A model generated the notes under the pieces. That model saw only the letters and a list, made by a program, of their open reading frames with translations, was not told the DNA's origin and made no database searches. From assembly GCF_019925205.1 (NCBI RefSeq), contig NC_083560.1, forward strand, positions 37,494,270-37,558,269: 64,000 bases of DNA, read 5' to 3'. The position numbers were made by a program, and so were the translations under genes. Each line of letters begins with the position of its first letter. Positions within the stretch are counted from its first letter, which is position 1. This DNA is from Metopolophium dirhodum (Eukaryota; Arthropoda; Insecta; Hemiptera; Aphididae). Below are positions 1-12,730 of this stretch, piece after piece.

Positions 1-900
1 TACTTATTGCTTGTATCCTACATATTTATTAAGATACATAACGATACACCGTGATGAAGTATGTATATAATATACACACTGCTGCTGAGCAGGACTTAAG
101 AATTTTGGATCCCTTGGTATACCTAGGTACTAGAAGTCTAGAAACTAGAAATGTTTTTTGAGATATCGATTGATAATCAAATTAGGTACCTATCTAAAAA
201 CTTGAAAAAATATGGTCAGCTTAACCAAACTATTAAATTAAATGTACGTATGGTACAGAAGGATCTGACGATTTATAATTCTGAGACTGTGCCCGATTCC
301 GCAAAATTACTTTATAAAAAGGTGTCCCTCCCCCACCACCGGCATTTGGCAATACGTATAATATTATACTTGTAGCAGACCATAAATTAATGATAATATT
401 GATTTTTTTACAACTGATTATTGCAGCCTGCCGATATATGTGAATAATTTGCAAGTATTACATATACGTCTAACGATAAGTCAGAAAATCAGAAAATCAC
501 ATCAATTAAATGTGTAATTTGGTTTTTTTTCTCACAGCCGGATATACATAAAATGATATACGACTGTTAGTCGTTAGTGCGCAGTAAAATAAAATACGTA
601 TTATAATATTATCTCTAAAAATCACCAACATTAAAATATGTGTAATCGGTTTTTTTGCTTGTGTGCACGACAACGACCGTCTTTTCTATTTAAACAACGA
701 TATCATTTTGTGTCGCGGCGTCGACGGAAAAATAATCATAATAATATGTGAACAGCGACACCGTCTATTGCGCAGTTATACATATTATTATATATTCATG
801 TTATATAGTGATATTATAAGAACACGTCATGATAAATTCTCTGTATCGAATACAAAAAGAAATAGTAATGACGAGTTTTTATGTTTCATCAGACAATGAA
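1..900. other. AT-rich stretch without a recognisable gene
   Basis: Only short chance ORFs are present and none has a recognisable domain. Nothing else is supported here. Confidence 0.5.
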
Positions 901-929
901 ACATGTAGCATGCAGCTTTACTCCAAGAA

Positions 930-1480
930 GGCAAGAACGTGCGTGAGACCCGTCCGGCCGTCTCCTCAATAATTCATTGTCGGCATGAAAATACCTTAGT
1001 ACTCTGTCGTACAGCTGAACGTTGAACCGATTCGTCTTTGATCGCAATAGCCAATGACATCGCAGCCGTCCCGCCTCACCCCGGGATTAGCGTAGACTTA
1101 TCACGTCTTGTCGGCGGCGGCGGCGGTGGCTCGAACAGTCAGTCTGTACACTCGAACACGTTCCGGCAGTCACCGAGTCGCCACTCGCCAGTAATGTAGT
1201 TCGATCGCGGCGCTCTTCGCGCACTGTTCTTCGCGGACACCGCGACTCGTTAATAATTTCAAATCGTAATGGTAATATTATTAAAAACTTTAAATCTATT
1301 TACTGTCCACCGTTATACGTGCACGTCAGACGAATTATTTTTCATTAGGTACACGCATTTCCCGATTTCCTTCCATTCACAGCAAGGTCGCGGTCGTTCC
1401 GGTGTCAACGAAACCCTCGACGTTTGATGGTCGGATTGCAAGTATTCCCCGTCGCGCACGACTATACGGGGATCGGTAAC
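930..1480. promoter_or_regulatory. CpG-rich island, possible host promoter or 5' UTR
   Basis: This roughly 550-base stretch is far richer in G, C and CpG than its AT-rich surroundings. It holds a run of GGC triplets near 1115 and an arthropod initiator-like TCAGT near 1140. No long ORF runs through it. It resembles the promoter or untranslated first exon of a host gene, but neither the gene nor its direction can be fixed from the sequence. An old GC-rich insertion is the alternative. Confidence 0.3.
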
Positions 1481-2440
1481 ATTATAATATAAGCACGATT
1501 TTAACTATAATAATTTCACAAGTATAATAATTGGGCGGATGTTTAATCAGTAGTGATAATATTATATGCATTTTCCGTTTTGATTTCTTTGGATTTTTGT
1601 GAGTTATCTTTACGAATCGTAATAGTTTCAAACTTAATTGAATTATAACAGTCTTTTGTTTCAATTTGGAACATGATAGCATTGAGTATAATAATAATAT
1701 TATATTATTGCATAGAGAAACAATGTTCGATATTGTATGCTGCGCTCATGCGCTAGATTAGTTCTTTGTCGCTGGCAACATCGCTCTAACGGTACCTAAT
1801 TAATAATATTAATTTATTTTTTAATAGGCGTTGTAAAATAATATATTAATTATTACTCGTATATTATTGTATTTTTATTGTTAATATTATTAATATTTAC
1901 TTTCCGGACTAGACGTGCCTGCTCGTCACTCGACGTTGCCAAATCGAACGATAACATTTTGCCATTTACGGCCGTCCGTAAACACAATATAATGTATACA
2001 CAATATACATTTTCGAATAAATTACATTTTTTATTGATTGTTTAATAATATGCCATCCGGTGAATCTCATAATTTAATGGATGGACTTATATGTTATAAG
2101 GTGTATTTATATATATTTTGTTTGTATGGGTGGCCGTCTAAACATTTTTAATACTATCTAGAAAATTGGCTTTTTGTCAAAACAATTTTTTAAAAATGAA
2201 TGTTCGTTTTCGATTTTAACACCTAATTAAACACATTTTTTTTTTGGATGGGTGACTGTCAAAATACTGAAAATAAACATTATTTAAAACAATTTTTATT
2301 TAACGATGATCTTATTCAAATAATAAAATTTCGTACGTAAATAACATTTGGTTTGTAATAATGCAGTGTCATTTTTCTTGGATGGGTGCCAATTTTCAAA
2401 AATATTTTACGATTTAAAAAAATCTGTTTTCTGTAAAACC
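1481..2440. other. AT-rich, no gene; three diverged short repeats
   Basis: No coding signal. From about 2120 a block beginning with a G-rich 'tgggtg' word followed by 'gtcaaaa/gtctaaac' recurs at about 2125, 2248 and 2381, spaced about 125 bases apart. This suggests a strongly diverged tandem repeat. Confidence 0.35.
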
Positions 2441-2447
2441 ATTGTAT

Positions 2448-2753
2448 TCATATTCGGTTAGTTTTAGATTTAAACCAAAAGTTAACAATATCCTCTTTAT
2501 AAGACAATCTGTTTATGTTTCCAAAGTCCTCTAGTTTAGTATTTAATATAAAATAAGATCCTTGAGAATAATTTGTTATAGACAATGCATTTTGAGAAGA
2601 ATTCATCGTATAAGTTCTAAGATAACCCTCAAAATTATCATCTTCAATGTTTGTTTCAGTAATACTAGTATAACTTTTTGAATTAGGCTGATCTAATAAG
2701 TTTGATTCTGCATTATATGAAAGCATAGTCATAACAAGGGTCATAACTATCAA
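2448..2753 (-). CDS. Unrecognised ORF fragment
   Basis: A 101-codon open frame on the minus strand. The stretch after residue 15 (SNLLDQPNSK..., then several Asn/Ser-rich and aromatic-rich blocks) has codon use closer to real coding sequence than its surroundings. No domain is recognised. It may be an exon or remnant of the same decayed gene as the 90-codon frame at 2911-3183. It has no convincing start context and could be chance. Confidence 0.25.
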   Translation of the reverse strand: MIVMTLVMTMLSYNAESNLLDQPNSKSYTSITETNIEDDNFEGYLRTYTMNSSQNALSITNYSQGSYFILNTKLEDFGNINRLSYKEDIVNFWFKSKTNRI

Positions 2754-2910
2754 ATAAAAAATAGCCTAAGTGGTAGATTAAATAATAATAAAAAAAATTA
2801 AACCCAACACTACCAAGAAACAATTGTAGCTTTATTGTATCAAATAAAAATATATTTATTTAAGTGTAACTAACTACTACCGTCCGTTAATGTATTTTTT
2901 AATCCCATAT

Positions 2911-3183
2911 TTAAAGTAGGTAACTATACAAATCACCAAGAGGTGCTCTTTTGAAGCTTTTTATTAGCCATATAATATGCTGGTTGAAGAACTTCGATCT
3001 AAATACATTTAAATAAGTTAATATTATAGAAATGCACCATAATTTATAAAATAACATGTTTACCAGATTCTTAAACCGTTGCCAATTAGTATCACTTATT
3101 TTTATTATTTTTGAGTCATTGAATTGATGCCATTGATGGTGATCATCACACAACTTTTTAAGGTCATACAAATAAACTAACAT
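2911..3183 (-). CDS. Unrecognised ORF fragment
   Basis: A 90-codon minus-strand frame. A pattern of aromatic and basic residues (YDLKKLCDDHHQWHQF near the start, WQRFKNLVNMLFYKLW in the middle) looks protein-like but matches no family I can name. Its position upstream of the 2448-2753 frame, on the same strand, would allow both to be exons of one decayed transposon gene. Confidence 0.25.
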   Translation of the reverse strand: MLVYLYDLKKLCDDHHQWHQFNDSKIIKISDTNWQRFKNLVNMLFYKLWCISIILTYLNVFRSKFFNQHIIWLIKSFKRAPLGDLYSYLL

Positions 3184-3405
3184 TAAATATGTAGTATCTC
3201 GCCTAGTTAAGTTATCTAGAACAGCCTGTTATACACAATCCTTTTTTAAAAGTGCAGCATATGATTGCGTACAGAGAACTTTCACAACCTACAGTTTATA
3301 AAATGTTAACACATAAATATATTATATAGTATTCTATAAGGAATATCTCTTATCTTAAATAGTTAAGCAATTAACATTTAAAAGTACTCGTTTGATAATG
3401 ATTAC

Positions 3406-4110
3406 CAGGGCTCATAACTTCTAGCATTTGCATATTTTTTTTGAGAGGTCCTAGAGATACCTATGTGAGCTATAAATTTGTTTCAAATAACCAAGAAGCT
3501 AAATTCGAAATTTTATGTTGCATATTTTTGCATATTTCGAAGTATAAGTGCTATTTTGCTTTTTTTCTATTTTCCAATATTATTTTTGCATAATATTTAT
3601 TTTTTTTTTTGTTTTCAGTTCCGTAGCTTTTAAAACATTTTTTCTTAATAATAAAAAGTAATTATAGTCGTATTAATTATTTATATTAGTAATTAATTCG
3701 TGTCAATTAATTGTTCTTATAATATTATAAAAAAAACTATTTATAACTATACGAGTTTAGATGACGTGCGACCTAGCGAGAGTGTATGCTTGATACTTGG
3801 TAATCCCATCGTTAAAGAAATTGTAGCATATGCACTATAAATATATAGGTATCATTATTCATTATTAATTATAATTTATAATTTTTTTTTAATAACAGAA
3901 CAATCGCAGAATAAATGAGTACCACAAGTCGTTTACCACAATAATTTCGATGTAATATTATTCAATTTTTTTTTTTAATAATAAAAGCTTGATAATTTTT
4001 TTTATACAAATGTTTTTTTTTCGCATATTTAAGCGCTTATATGAATATTTTTAAGAGCATATTATTGCGCTTATAACAACCTTTTTTAGAGCTATAAGTT
4101 ATGAGCCCTG
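3406..4110. mobile_element. hAT-type MITE with 8-bp target duplication
   Basis: A 705-base non-coding element. It begins CAGGGCTCATAACTTCTAG and ends with the inverse, CTATAAGTTATGAGCCCTG. It is flanked by a perfect 8-bp direct repeat, ATGATTAC, at 3398-3405 and 4111-4118. An 8-bp target duplication with CAGGG-type termini is the signature of hAT-superfamily non-autonomous elements. The interior is AT-rich with repeated 'gcatattt' words and no ORF. Confidence 0.9.
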
Positions 4111-4118
4111 ATGATTAC

Positions 4119-6380
4119 ATTCCTAAAATAATATATGAGGTGTTTGAAAACCAAGACGTGTATTTGGCTACTAGGTAAACATTTGAAATATAACTTTATT
4201 TCTATTACTACAATTAATAATTAATTTTATACACCTGCCTATTCTATAAGTGTTTAAAAATAACATACATATTTTTTTAGATAGGTAATTCTATGTACAC
4301 TTCCATTGAAAATAAAAATAGTCTTATTGTGATTAAAGTAAGATTAGAAAATAGGTATTTAAATTCTATATTCTATATAATAGATTTTAAAACTTATTAA
4401 TAATAATCAAGAGTAGACATATAAGGTACATCTAATCACATTTGTTTATTACCTAATTATGTACCTATTATTAAAAATTATCTACAAACAAATATTTAAT
4501 TGCACTGGAATATAAACAATTGCTATAAAATATTATACAACCTTGTTAGTAATTTGTGGTATCGGTACTTTTTATTGATATCCTATCCATCAGCTACATA
4601 AAATATTATTTATATAATTTAAAATACATTAATTAATTTTATACATACAAATTTAAATATATGCCATTTTTATAGGAATAAACTTAATTTCTGGGATAAT
4701 TAATAATTGAAAATTGCCTAAGGTTAATAAGTTATAACTTGTCAAAATTCATAAAAACTATAAAGAAGGTATAGGTTTGCGGTTTAAAACCTTGGATATT
4801 GACAATAATTATAACCGGGATTAAAAAAAATCATATTCAGTATTTTGATTAAAAATTGCTCCCTATGATATTTACCTCGGTCTATTATTTGTTTGATTTT
4901 TAAATTAAAATAAAAAATGAAAAATTACTATTAAAATCTACTATGTACCTATCAACAAAAGTTTATGGTAACACATGAATACATTTAAAACGAGCTAATT
5001 AATTTTAATACCTACTTAAAAGTTGTTAGTCGTAGAGAAAGAATGGATAATGATAAATAAGTAAAAATTCTAAACCTTATAATGAAAAGATATAGCTTTA
5101 ATTTATCAATAAGTATGTTACAAATCAAATATTCTGTTAAACATATGTGCCATACTGAAGCTTAAAATGTGTATCGAGTTTTGCATAAATAATATTGCTA
5201 ATATAATTTAAAATTAATTGTTATACACTTAGAGTCAGTTTGAAATAACAATATATCATATTATTATCATGGTACTTAGATACCTGATATTAAATACAAA
5301 TTTATTAAGACACAAAATATTCATTTATATTTAATTTGTGTTGTTTGTTCACTTTTAACTATGGTATAGGTGGCTACTATTGTAGTTAAATATAAGTCAA
5401 TAGAAAACTATGTATTTACTTGGACAAGAATACTTAGAGATACAACAGTTAATTTACAACTGAGCAATCGACAGATCTCATTTTTATGTATGTAAGTACT
5501 ACATACATATATAACCAATATAATGTATCGTTGGTTTCATGATTTATAATTTGATGGTATGTTTTTGATCTTAGAGTTCAAAATTGACAAGTCTGTACAC
5601 TAAAAGAACCTCTGGCGAGACATAGCGTTCTGTAAGTTCTGAGTGTTTTCAAATGTGTGTATAAGTGGAACCGCTGTTATGGCATGTAAGTGTTCCACAT
5701 GTAGTGAATAATAATTATGAAAAAAAGTCATAAATAAGCATCGTCCAAGTATTGCAACCCGTTACAAACAATATTTGTATATATACAAGTAGTACCTATG
5801 CACTAAAGTGGACAAATACAAAGTGTCAAAATACATTAAAATATTAGATGATAATATTATGATATTATATTATAGAATTTAAAATGAAATGTCAAATAGG
5901 TACTAAAAGTGTATATAAAATTAAACTATAATATTTCAATAGCACTATTAAATGTTTGTAAATTGCGATTATATTATATTGGTATCACACATATTTTAAC
6001 AGAACTGTAAACAATTTTAGGTGAGCCAAAAAATTATTATATTTTAAATTTAATTAACATAGGCAATAGCCACTTAAGTTAACATAACGTTAATTTTTCT
6101 GTCGGAATGAAGAAAAACACTAATGACACAATAAAAATGCAATTTTCATCAAACAAAATCTAAATCATATTATTTCTCTATGACTAGCCGTTTACAATTA
6201 TTGATGACATTATATGGTTAATAGAATGGTGAATATATTTATAATTTATACTATAAAATTTAAATTCTTGTAGAAAAAAATTCTGTAGATACCTAATACC
6301 TCCCATTTACAAATTTGTTTTTAGGGCATTCAATTTTTTCTGTATTTTGTCCGTAAGTTGTATTTTAATTGTATGATGTT
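4119..6380. other. AT-rich, no gene seen
   Basis: About 2.3 kb with no open frame of useful length and no inverted or tandem repeat that stands out. Confidence 0.6.
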
Positions 6381-6382
6381 TA

Positions 6383-6724
6383 AAATTATTTATCTGCATC
6401 CTCAGTTATCTTCTCAGTTTCTCTAGGGGTAACCTCTCTAACTGGTTACTGATACGCCAGCTGCAAAGACTGAGCCTTCTGCAGGGCTGGACTCAGTCAC
6501 TTTCACATTTGATGTGTCATGAACACGGGCTGGCGGCTGCCATTTTGGAGGCGCCGTTCGCGGTGAAGATCTTTCAACCTTGGAATTAGCAGGCTCTTTG
6601 TCTTGCTACGCGCTGCGGGTATGTGGGTTTCGCTGTTTGTCGGGGTGGCCTTTGTAGACATACGGAGGAACTGGGTGGTGGTTAACCTGAGGTTCCTGTT
6701 GATCAGATATGTCTGATAAATCAA
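6383..6724 (-). pseudogene. GC-rich coding-like fragment, probable retropseudogene
   Basis: A sharply bounded GC-rich block in AT-rich DNA. On the minus strand the frame gives a Pro-, Ser- and Gln-rich sequence with pieces such as PPKWQPPARVHDTSN and VREVTPRETEKITEDADK followed by a stop. At least one in-frame stop and one shift break it. This looks like the low-complexity C-terminal part of a host protein, either as a processed pseudogene or as a decayed exon. The parent protein is not recognised. Confidence 0.4.
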
Positions 6725-6909
6725 TTTAAGATATAAATACTCGTATAAATATTTATATTTAAGTTTGGGTGTACTTTTGATTTTACGTTCTTAAATTGGT
6801 CTAATAATAACTCATTTGTTTTAATATCTGCATTTACCTGTCCTCTGTGAGCTGTTATTACTGTGTAATAAAATTGAAGTTTCTTTTGAAAAATGATTGG
6901 TAAGCTCAC

Positions 6910-8776
6910 TGTATACTGAGTTATATAACATAATATATTCCTTTATATTTATTATTTTTAATTCTTTTTTAATTAACTCTTTCATATTTTATTTTATTTA
7001 TATAGCCATACAATATTATTTTATTTTATTACATTAAACGATAATTTTTTCACTGAATGAAGGGTAGTTTCAAAGATTTTAATTTGATCTTTCTGAATTA
7101 AAATTGTTTATATTTTTTTCTCCTCTAAAAGTCTAATTTTATTTTGATATTCTTCTCCTTCTCCCTCAATCAAAACTACAAATGGGGCTCGTTATAGTTT
7201 TCCGATCCCTCCAAAAATGAGCTTCGTTTTGTCCTATAACTTGTAACAAAACTCAAATGCCGTTGGAGTAGTGATATTTATTTTGGTGTACCGTGTACAT
7301 GAGTAATGACTAAACTGTTAAAATGTATTAAATGAAAATCTAGTTAACAGCATATTTTACGAATGGTATCAAAACTAATTTTAAAATTTTGGGGGATTCA
7401 GACCCTATGAATTCTACTTAGATACTGCCTTGAACTCCTACCAACAAATGTATATATATTTAAGAATTTCAAATCTTGTTACTCAGTTTTGAAGAAAAAC
7501 AATACAAAGTAGGTAGGGTATGAAATGTATAGAGGAAAACAAATATTAGTATGTTGCCAATACATATGTTTAATGTAATAATGTCCTAACTTAACTTCGG
7601 TTAGCACATTACACATAATTTGTGTTGTGTAGTTTTACTAATCATTAAAAATGGCCAGTTCTTTATTTAAAATAAATTTAATAAACTGCAAAGCCATGGT
7701 TACTTATATACTTATTATGTGTGATTAATCTTTTAATCAAATTATAAGAAATGTAACCACGAAATAGTAAACTCTGTTACCGAGTCTTAATTGATGGTTA
7801 GTAAAATCACTCGTTCAGAAAATCAATAACCGGGTTATAGTAACCGTACTCGCTAAAGGATATCAGTAAACAGTTTACTGATGGTTACTCCGCCAAAACA
7901 AGCCTATTGTCACCGTAAACAATTAATGGCGGACCCCTTACAAAAAGACCATCTGGTACATCTAAAATAATATCATATTATTGTTACCATAACGTAAACA
8001 TTGTTTGTAGTTCAAATTAAAATCTCAATTAACAACTAACAATTGGTTCTATTTTATCGTTTGAATATTTTGGTTAAAAAAATATTTTATAGATTATATT
8101 TATATCAATGCAAAATTATATATTATATTATATATATTTTTTTATATTTAAACTGTATTCTTTATAAAATATTAAAACTGTATGATCTTACCAGTCAACA
8201 ATAATTTAGTTTTATAGTTAATAAATCCATATTTATTGAAAATATTACATAATATTATCTCCCCATTTCCATCAGCTGTAATAGTTGCTGTTAAAGAAAA
8301 TGTTGCTTGTCTAAAAACCGTGACATTTGTTCTCTGTGGAATTCAAATATTCGGACCCCCCAGTGTTAGCTAAAAGTGGATACCAATTTTGGAAATGCAG
8401 TCGAATTATAAAAGTCGCACTTATTATGAAGGTGATTTTGGAGGTCGGACGTGATTTGGTGATAAGAATTTGTGATAAAGCCTCTTTGGCAGTATCATTT
8501 TGAAGCCGGGAGTGTTTAAAAATCGAGTTTCAGTGTCTAGAAACCCCCCATGGCCAATGCAAATCGGCAAATGAATGATACGGTCCCCCAGCGTAAGTCC
8601 GGTGCTTTTTTGTATGTCTAAAAAATTTAAATTGAAAACCATGTTAGAGTGTAGCAAGTCAGTCATCACCCGCCTAAGACTAAACTAAAATTAGCAATTC
8701 ACCTACGGAAGATAGAGTGCTATTTTTGATAATGATTATAGTGATTGGGTTTTTCGGCTCTTGATATTGTCATAAT
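6910..8776. other. AT-rich, no gene seen
   Basis: No supported gene. The stretch at about 7740-7920 has repeated 'ggttac/agtaac' words in both orientations, suggesting a decayed inverted-repeat element, but the ends could not be defined. Confidence 0.4.
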
Positions 8777-9118
8777 TCCAGTTTTCGGAGCGACTTGTTC
8801 CAAAAGTTAACCCCTTCAAATCTATTGAACTATTTAAACTTAAATTACCTAATTCTATATTTCAATTATATGCTAGATAATGATTATAACTATGAATTCG
8901 AGTATGATTATTTACATTATTTAATGCTAAATCTAAATATTCTAAATTATTAATAATAATATCTAAGCTAGGTTTACATTTTAATTCTAAAATCGTACAC
9001 ACTAAAAGCCCCCAATAGTTATTTCCTACATCTGTGTCTCTTAATTCTAAATGCCTTAAATCATAATTTCTACATTGTCTAATTTTTAAAATTACACCCT
9101 CCCAATAATCTCTACTTA
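8777..9118 (-). repeat. Leucine-rich gene fragment, copy 1
   Basis: Minus-strand reading gives leucine-rich-repeat-like sequence, including LRHLELRDTDVGNNYWG and NLEYLDLALNNVNNHTR. The same segment recurs at 9832-10005 (partial) and 10075-10497 in the same orientation. Stops and indels break all copies. This is a family of decayed LRR-like (perhaps F-box/LRR) gene fragments. The parent gene is not identifiable here. Confidence 0.5.
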
Positions 9119-9169
9119 TATTTTATAATATTTTATTTGATGTGTGGGGGGGTCAATAATATCCCTTTT

Positions 9170-9510
9170 TTGCATTCGTTTTCTGTATTGAGAATTTGAG
9201 AATAAACAATTTCAGGTAGTAAACATTCTTCGTAAAATCTGAAAAGTATAATAAATGCTGAACTTAAAAAAATATAAATAGAATTTCACTAATAATTCAT
9301 ATATAGAAACCAAAAATACAATAACATTTTAATTTATTATTTACAACATTACAATTTCAAATTTGATTCCATGTTTTCTATCCAAAATACTTCTGAATAA
9401 TTAATAACTTCGAGTTCGTTCCACTTCGGAGTAAATATAAAAAAACAAAATAAATTCTGTTTTGTGATGTGCATTTGGCCTTAAATCTGATAGTAGTAAT
9501 TACTATTTTC
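9170..9510 (-). pseudogene. YqaJ-type exonuclease fragment, broken
   Basis: The minus strand encodes two blocks matching exons 3 and 4 of the better-preserved YqaJ gene at 30.1-31.6 kb. The first, at about 9340-9510, reads YYYQI, an in-frame TAA, then GQMHITKQN and FTPKWNELEV. The second, at about 9180-9225, reads FYEECLLPEIV after an AG acceptor. YqaJ domains are phage lambda-exonuclease-like nucleases carried by several transposons. Upstream catalytic exons are missing, so this copy is dead. Confidence 0.6.
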
Positions 9511-9831
9511 TTTTAACTTTAATGTGTGGTTTTTATTTATTAAAGAAGAACTGAATAATTCAGTATATTATTCAGATTTTTATAATAATACCATACGACC
9601 TTATAGTTGTGTGCCGATTGAATTTCTACAAATCCTAATGTATTTACTTTTTGAAGCCTTAATATTTTTGCTTTCACGGCGGTATAAGTATTCTCCGTGT
9701 GCCTACATTTATAGCTATCTTCGTATAATAAACTAAAATTAAAAATGTACCTAAATTATTTATTTTTATAATTTTATTTTAACATGATTATGGTATGCGA
9801 ATAATAATTGTGAACAAATATAGAATAATAA

Positions 9832-10005
9832 TATCTCTTAATTCTAAATGCCTTAAATCATAATTTCTACATTGTCTAATTTTTAAAATTACACCCTCCC
9901 AATATTGTATATTTAACCCTTGTTGCCATATCACACTTCCGTATAACAGATTATTATTCCAGATCCGGTGACCACGGTCACATTCTAATTCAGATTCTAG
10001 ATGAG
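9832..10005 (-). repeat. Leucine-rich gene fragment, copy 2 (partial)
   Basis: A near-identical partial duplicate of the part of copy 3 at about 10337-10500 (minus-strand peptide includes YDLRHLELR). It lies in the same orientation, about 340 bases away, so the region expanded by local duplication. Confidence 0.55.
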
Positions 10006-10074
10006 ATATACTATTTGCATTTACGAACTAGACATAAAAATAAATAATCATAATTATGGCCAATTTATATTTTC

Positions 10075-10497
10075 ATGATTCTAGTTTTCGGTGCGACTTG
10101 TTCCAAATGTTATCTCCCTCAAATCTATTAAACTATTTAAACTTAAATTACCTAATTCTATAGCTAATTTATATGCTAGATAATGATTATAACTATGAAT
10201 ACGAGTATGATTATTTACATTATTTAAAGCTAAATCTAAATATTCTAAATTATCAATAATAATATCTAAGCTAGGTTTACATTTTTATTCTAAAATTGTA
10301 CACACTAAAAGCCCCCAATAGTTATTTCCCACATCTGTGTCTCTTAATTCTAAATGCCTTAAATCATAATTTCTACATTGTCTAATTTTTAAAATTACAC
10401 CCTCCCAATATTGTATATTTAACCCTTGTTGCCATATCACACTTCCGTATAACAGATTTTTATTCCAGATCCGGTGACCACGGTCGCATTCTAATTC
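10075..10497 (-). repeat. Leucine-rich gene fragment, copy 3
   Basis: The longest of the three related fragments. It contains both the part shared with copy 1 and the part shared with copy 2. The minus-strand peptide has the same leucine-rich pattern and at least one in-frame stop, in the segment before KPSLDIII. Confidence 0.55.
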
Positions 10498-10499
10498 AT

Positions 10500-11029
10500 A
10501 TATTTGTTGAAATATTTTACGGAAAAATATTCAAAGTCACAAAGAGAATATCTAACTAACTCATATTTAATAAAATTTAAATTTGAACTTACATCTAAAT
10601 TAAATTTACCCCAAACAAAATCGCACCACTCGGATCTCCGAGACATGTGATACATGCAATGAACATTTTTTTCCCTGCATGCAATACAATTTTCAATGAA
10701 ATTTTGGTGACATTTTTAAAAATAGTAATACTATAAATATTAAAAAATAATGATACTTACTCGAACCAGCGTCCATAGTGCGAAGTGTCGTGTAAATTAA
10801 AATATGTGGAACAGTCGATATGAAGCTTGGGATACGACTAATCCCAGTTCGTGAGATAGGTTTTTTATGAGAAAAAGTATTATCATACATATTTAATAAT
10901 ACAATAAGAGATTTCTTACATTTACACCATCATTTATTATTCGCCATTATATTAAAAAATGCATGGCGTACAGTTGTAAAGAAGCGTTTCTTATTATCTG
11001 TATAAACATCGTTAATTTATCTACGTTTC
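10500..11029. other. AT-rich, no gene seen
   Basis: No supported coding or repeat signal. A 65-codon frame at 10693-10890 has no recognisable features. Confidence 0.5.
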
Positions 11030-11170
11030 AATTATCACATTAAATATTCGAACAGTTAATTCTACTTTTTCTGTTAAATCTAGGTCTACTCCAATAATAC
11101 CATTTTTCAACTCTTGAAAACCTGTCCATATCTGTAAGCGACGCCCACAAGTTTCACATTTTATTTAACT
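11030..11170 (-). pseudogene. Fragment of small Cys-motif protein family
   Basis: The minus strand reads CETCGRRLQIWTGFQELKNG followed by a short acidic, hydrophobic tail and a stop. A related sequence, also with CGRRLQ followed by an EL-rich stretch, lies on the plus strand at 60515-60650. The shared motif in two distant places indicates a small repeated gene or transposon-borne exon. Its function is unknown. Confidence 0.35.
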
Positions 11171-12114
11171 TATCATAATGTTATCTGGATTCATGTAATT
11201 GTAAATTGTAAGATAGCGATTACTACTATCAGCACAAAAATATTTTTTGAAAAGTTCCGATCCGCCCTTGGTGATATATTCTGTATTTAAAATATGTGCT
11301 TAAAATCATGTTTTTGTTCTTCTTCAGAATATCTTTGACATATTATAATATATACATCAACTCATTATATGTATAACAAAAATAATTTGACCTAATTACA
11401 GGTAATTCGTTTGTTGATTCATCGATCTTTAAATCTACTGAAATAGGGCTATATCTCAGTTTTCTAATAATTCTACCACCCAAAACAGTATAATTATTAT
11501 GACATTTAGTACTCTCCTCCCAATTTATTTTTTTGAGTTCTAGTTTAGCTGAAGTAAAATAATTAACTTGCTGCATCATAGCAAAGTTAAAAATAAATTT
11601 ATCTTTACAATTAAAGATTTATTGCCAGGTGAAATTAGACAATAATTTATTAAAAAAAAGTATAATATCACGCAATTCATTCTGGTCTAATGTTAAAGCC
11701 AATGGAGATGTGTGTATTTCATACTCGTCTTCGGTGGATTCAGTTTCGTTATTTTCCAAATTATTCAATGCCAGTCTCCTAATACGAAATAATAAAATAG
11801 AAATGAGGAAATTTCTACAAACCCAAGGGACAGCACGACATTAAAAATTTTGTGTGTGTGTGCGTGTGTAAGTATAATTGTATCTGATATAACATTTCAT
11901 TTATTGTCTTAATTCTAAATGTTATTAGTTAAAGTTATTATATAAATTAATGTGAATTATAATAATTTACTGTAATGAATATAATTTGATATCTTATTTT
12001 AATTATTAAATATTGTGTGAATAATATTTATAATTATAATGTTTATGATCTTTAAATTTAAATGTCGTTCGATAAGTATAATATATAATTAAATATGATA
12101 AATATATTATATAT
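11171..12114. other. No supported gene
   Basis: Two frames of 71-78 codons exist (11343-11579 minus, 11629-11844 plus), but neither has a recognisable domain, start context or supporting homology within the window. A GT microsatellite lies near 11850. Confidence 0.4.
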
Positions 12115-12360
12115 TTATCATTACACAGTATCCAGTGGTTTCCAGTGTTGATTGGGAAAATAAGTAGATCATGGTCCATTTTGTTTTTTGATCCATTTTT
12201 TGATGCCGCTAAATCCTTATGTTGCACATTTGTTATAGAAACCGACATTGAAGTAATATGATGTTGTAGTTGTTTTTTCAGTTACTAAATTTAGATAGTC
12301 TTCGATAATCTTTGAGTTGTACCAATATGTAAAAAAGCTTTTCGTGTATCCTGCCATTGT
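12115..12360 (-). pseudogene. Ulp1-like cysteine protease fragment
   Basis: Two minus-strand frames together show the order expected for a Ulp1/SENP-type (C48) domain. An upstream block reads SKIIEDYLNLVTEK then YYFNVGFYNK. A downstream block reads DHDLLIFPINTGNHWILC, where the His before Trp sits at the catalytic His position. A frameshift separates the blocks, and the catalytic Asp and Cys region is not found. Ulp1 domains are common passengers of Mutator-like and other DNA transposons, and MULE debris lies 1 kb away. Confidence 0.6.
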
Positions 12361-12490
12361 GTATAATGATTTTTGTTGAGATTGTCGGAAGTAGACTGGA
12401 GTGTATTTGATTGTGGTGTTTTTTCGAAATTATTTTTTCGGGTTTATATTTATCGATTTAGATAAATGATATTGTGGTGGGGTTATTTTG

Positions 12491-12730
12491 TAAAATATAA
12501 CTTATATCTATATTATATAAATTAATGGAAAAGTTAGATGGAACGAGGCAGACACTTGTTTTTCAGATATTTGTGTTGGTATTAATATTATCGTAGGTGT
12601 AGGGCTTCTGCAAATAAATCCATAACGGGTATTTCGTTAAACGTATATTTTGAGATGAGTATTACAGTATGCGTACTGATAAGTGTTACAGTCGTATGCG
12701 TACTGATCTACACAATATGGTCACATGGAC
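12491..12730. repeat. Direct repeat, copy 1
   Basis: This segment recurs with moderate divergence at 13942-14080 and again at 14255-14335. Shared words include 'taatggaaaagtt', 'ggcagacactt' and 'gcgtactgatctacacaata'. The copies flank MULE debris, so the pair may represent ends of a decayed element or a local duplication. Confidence 0.5.
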
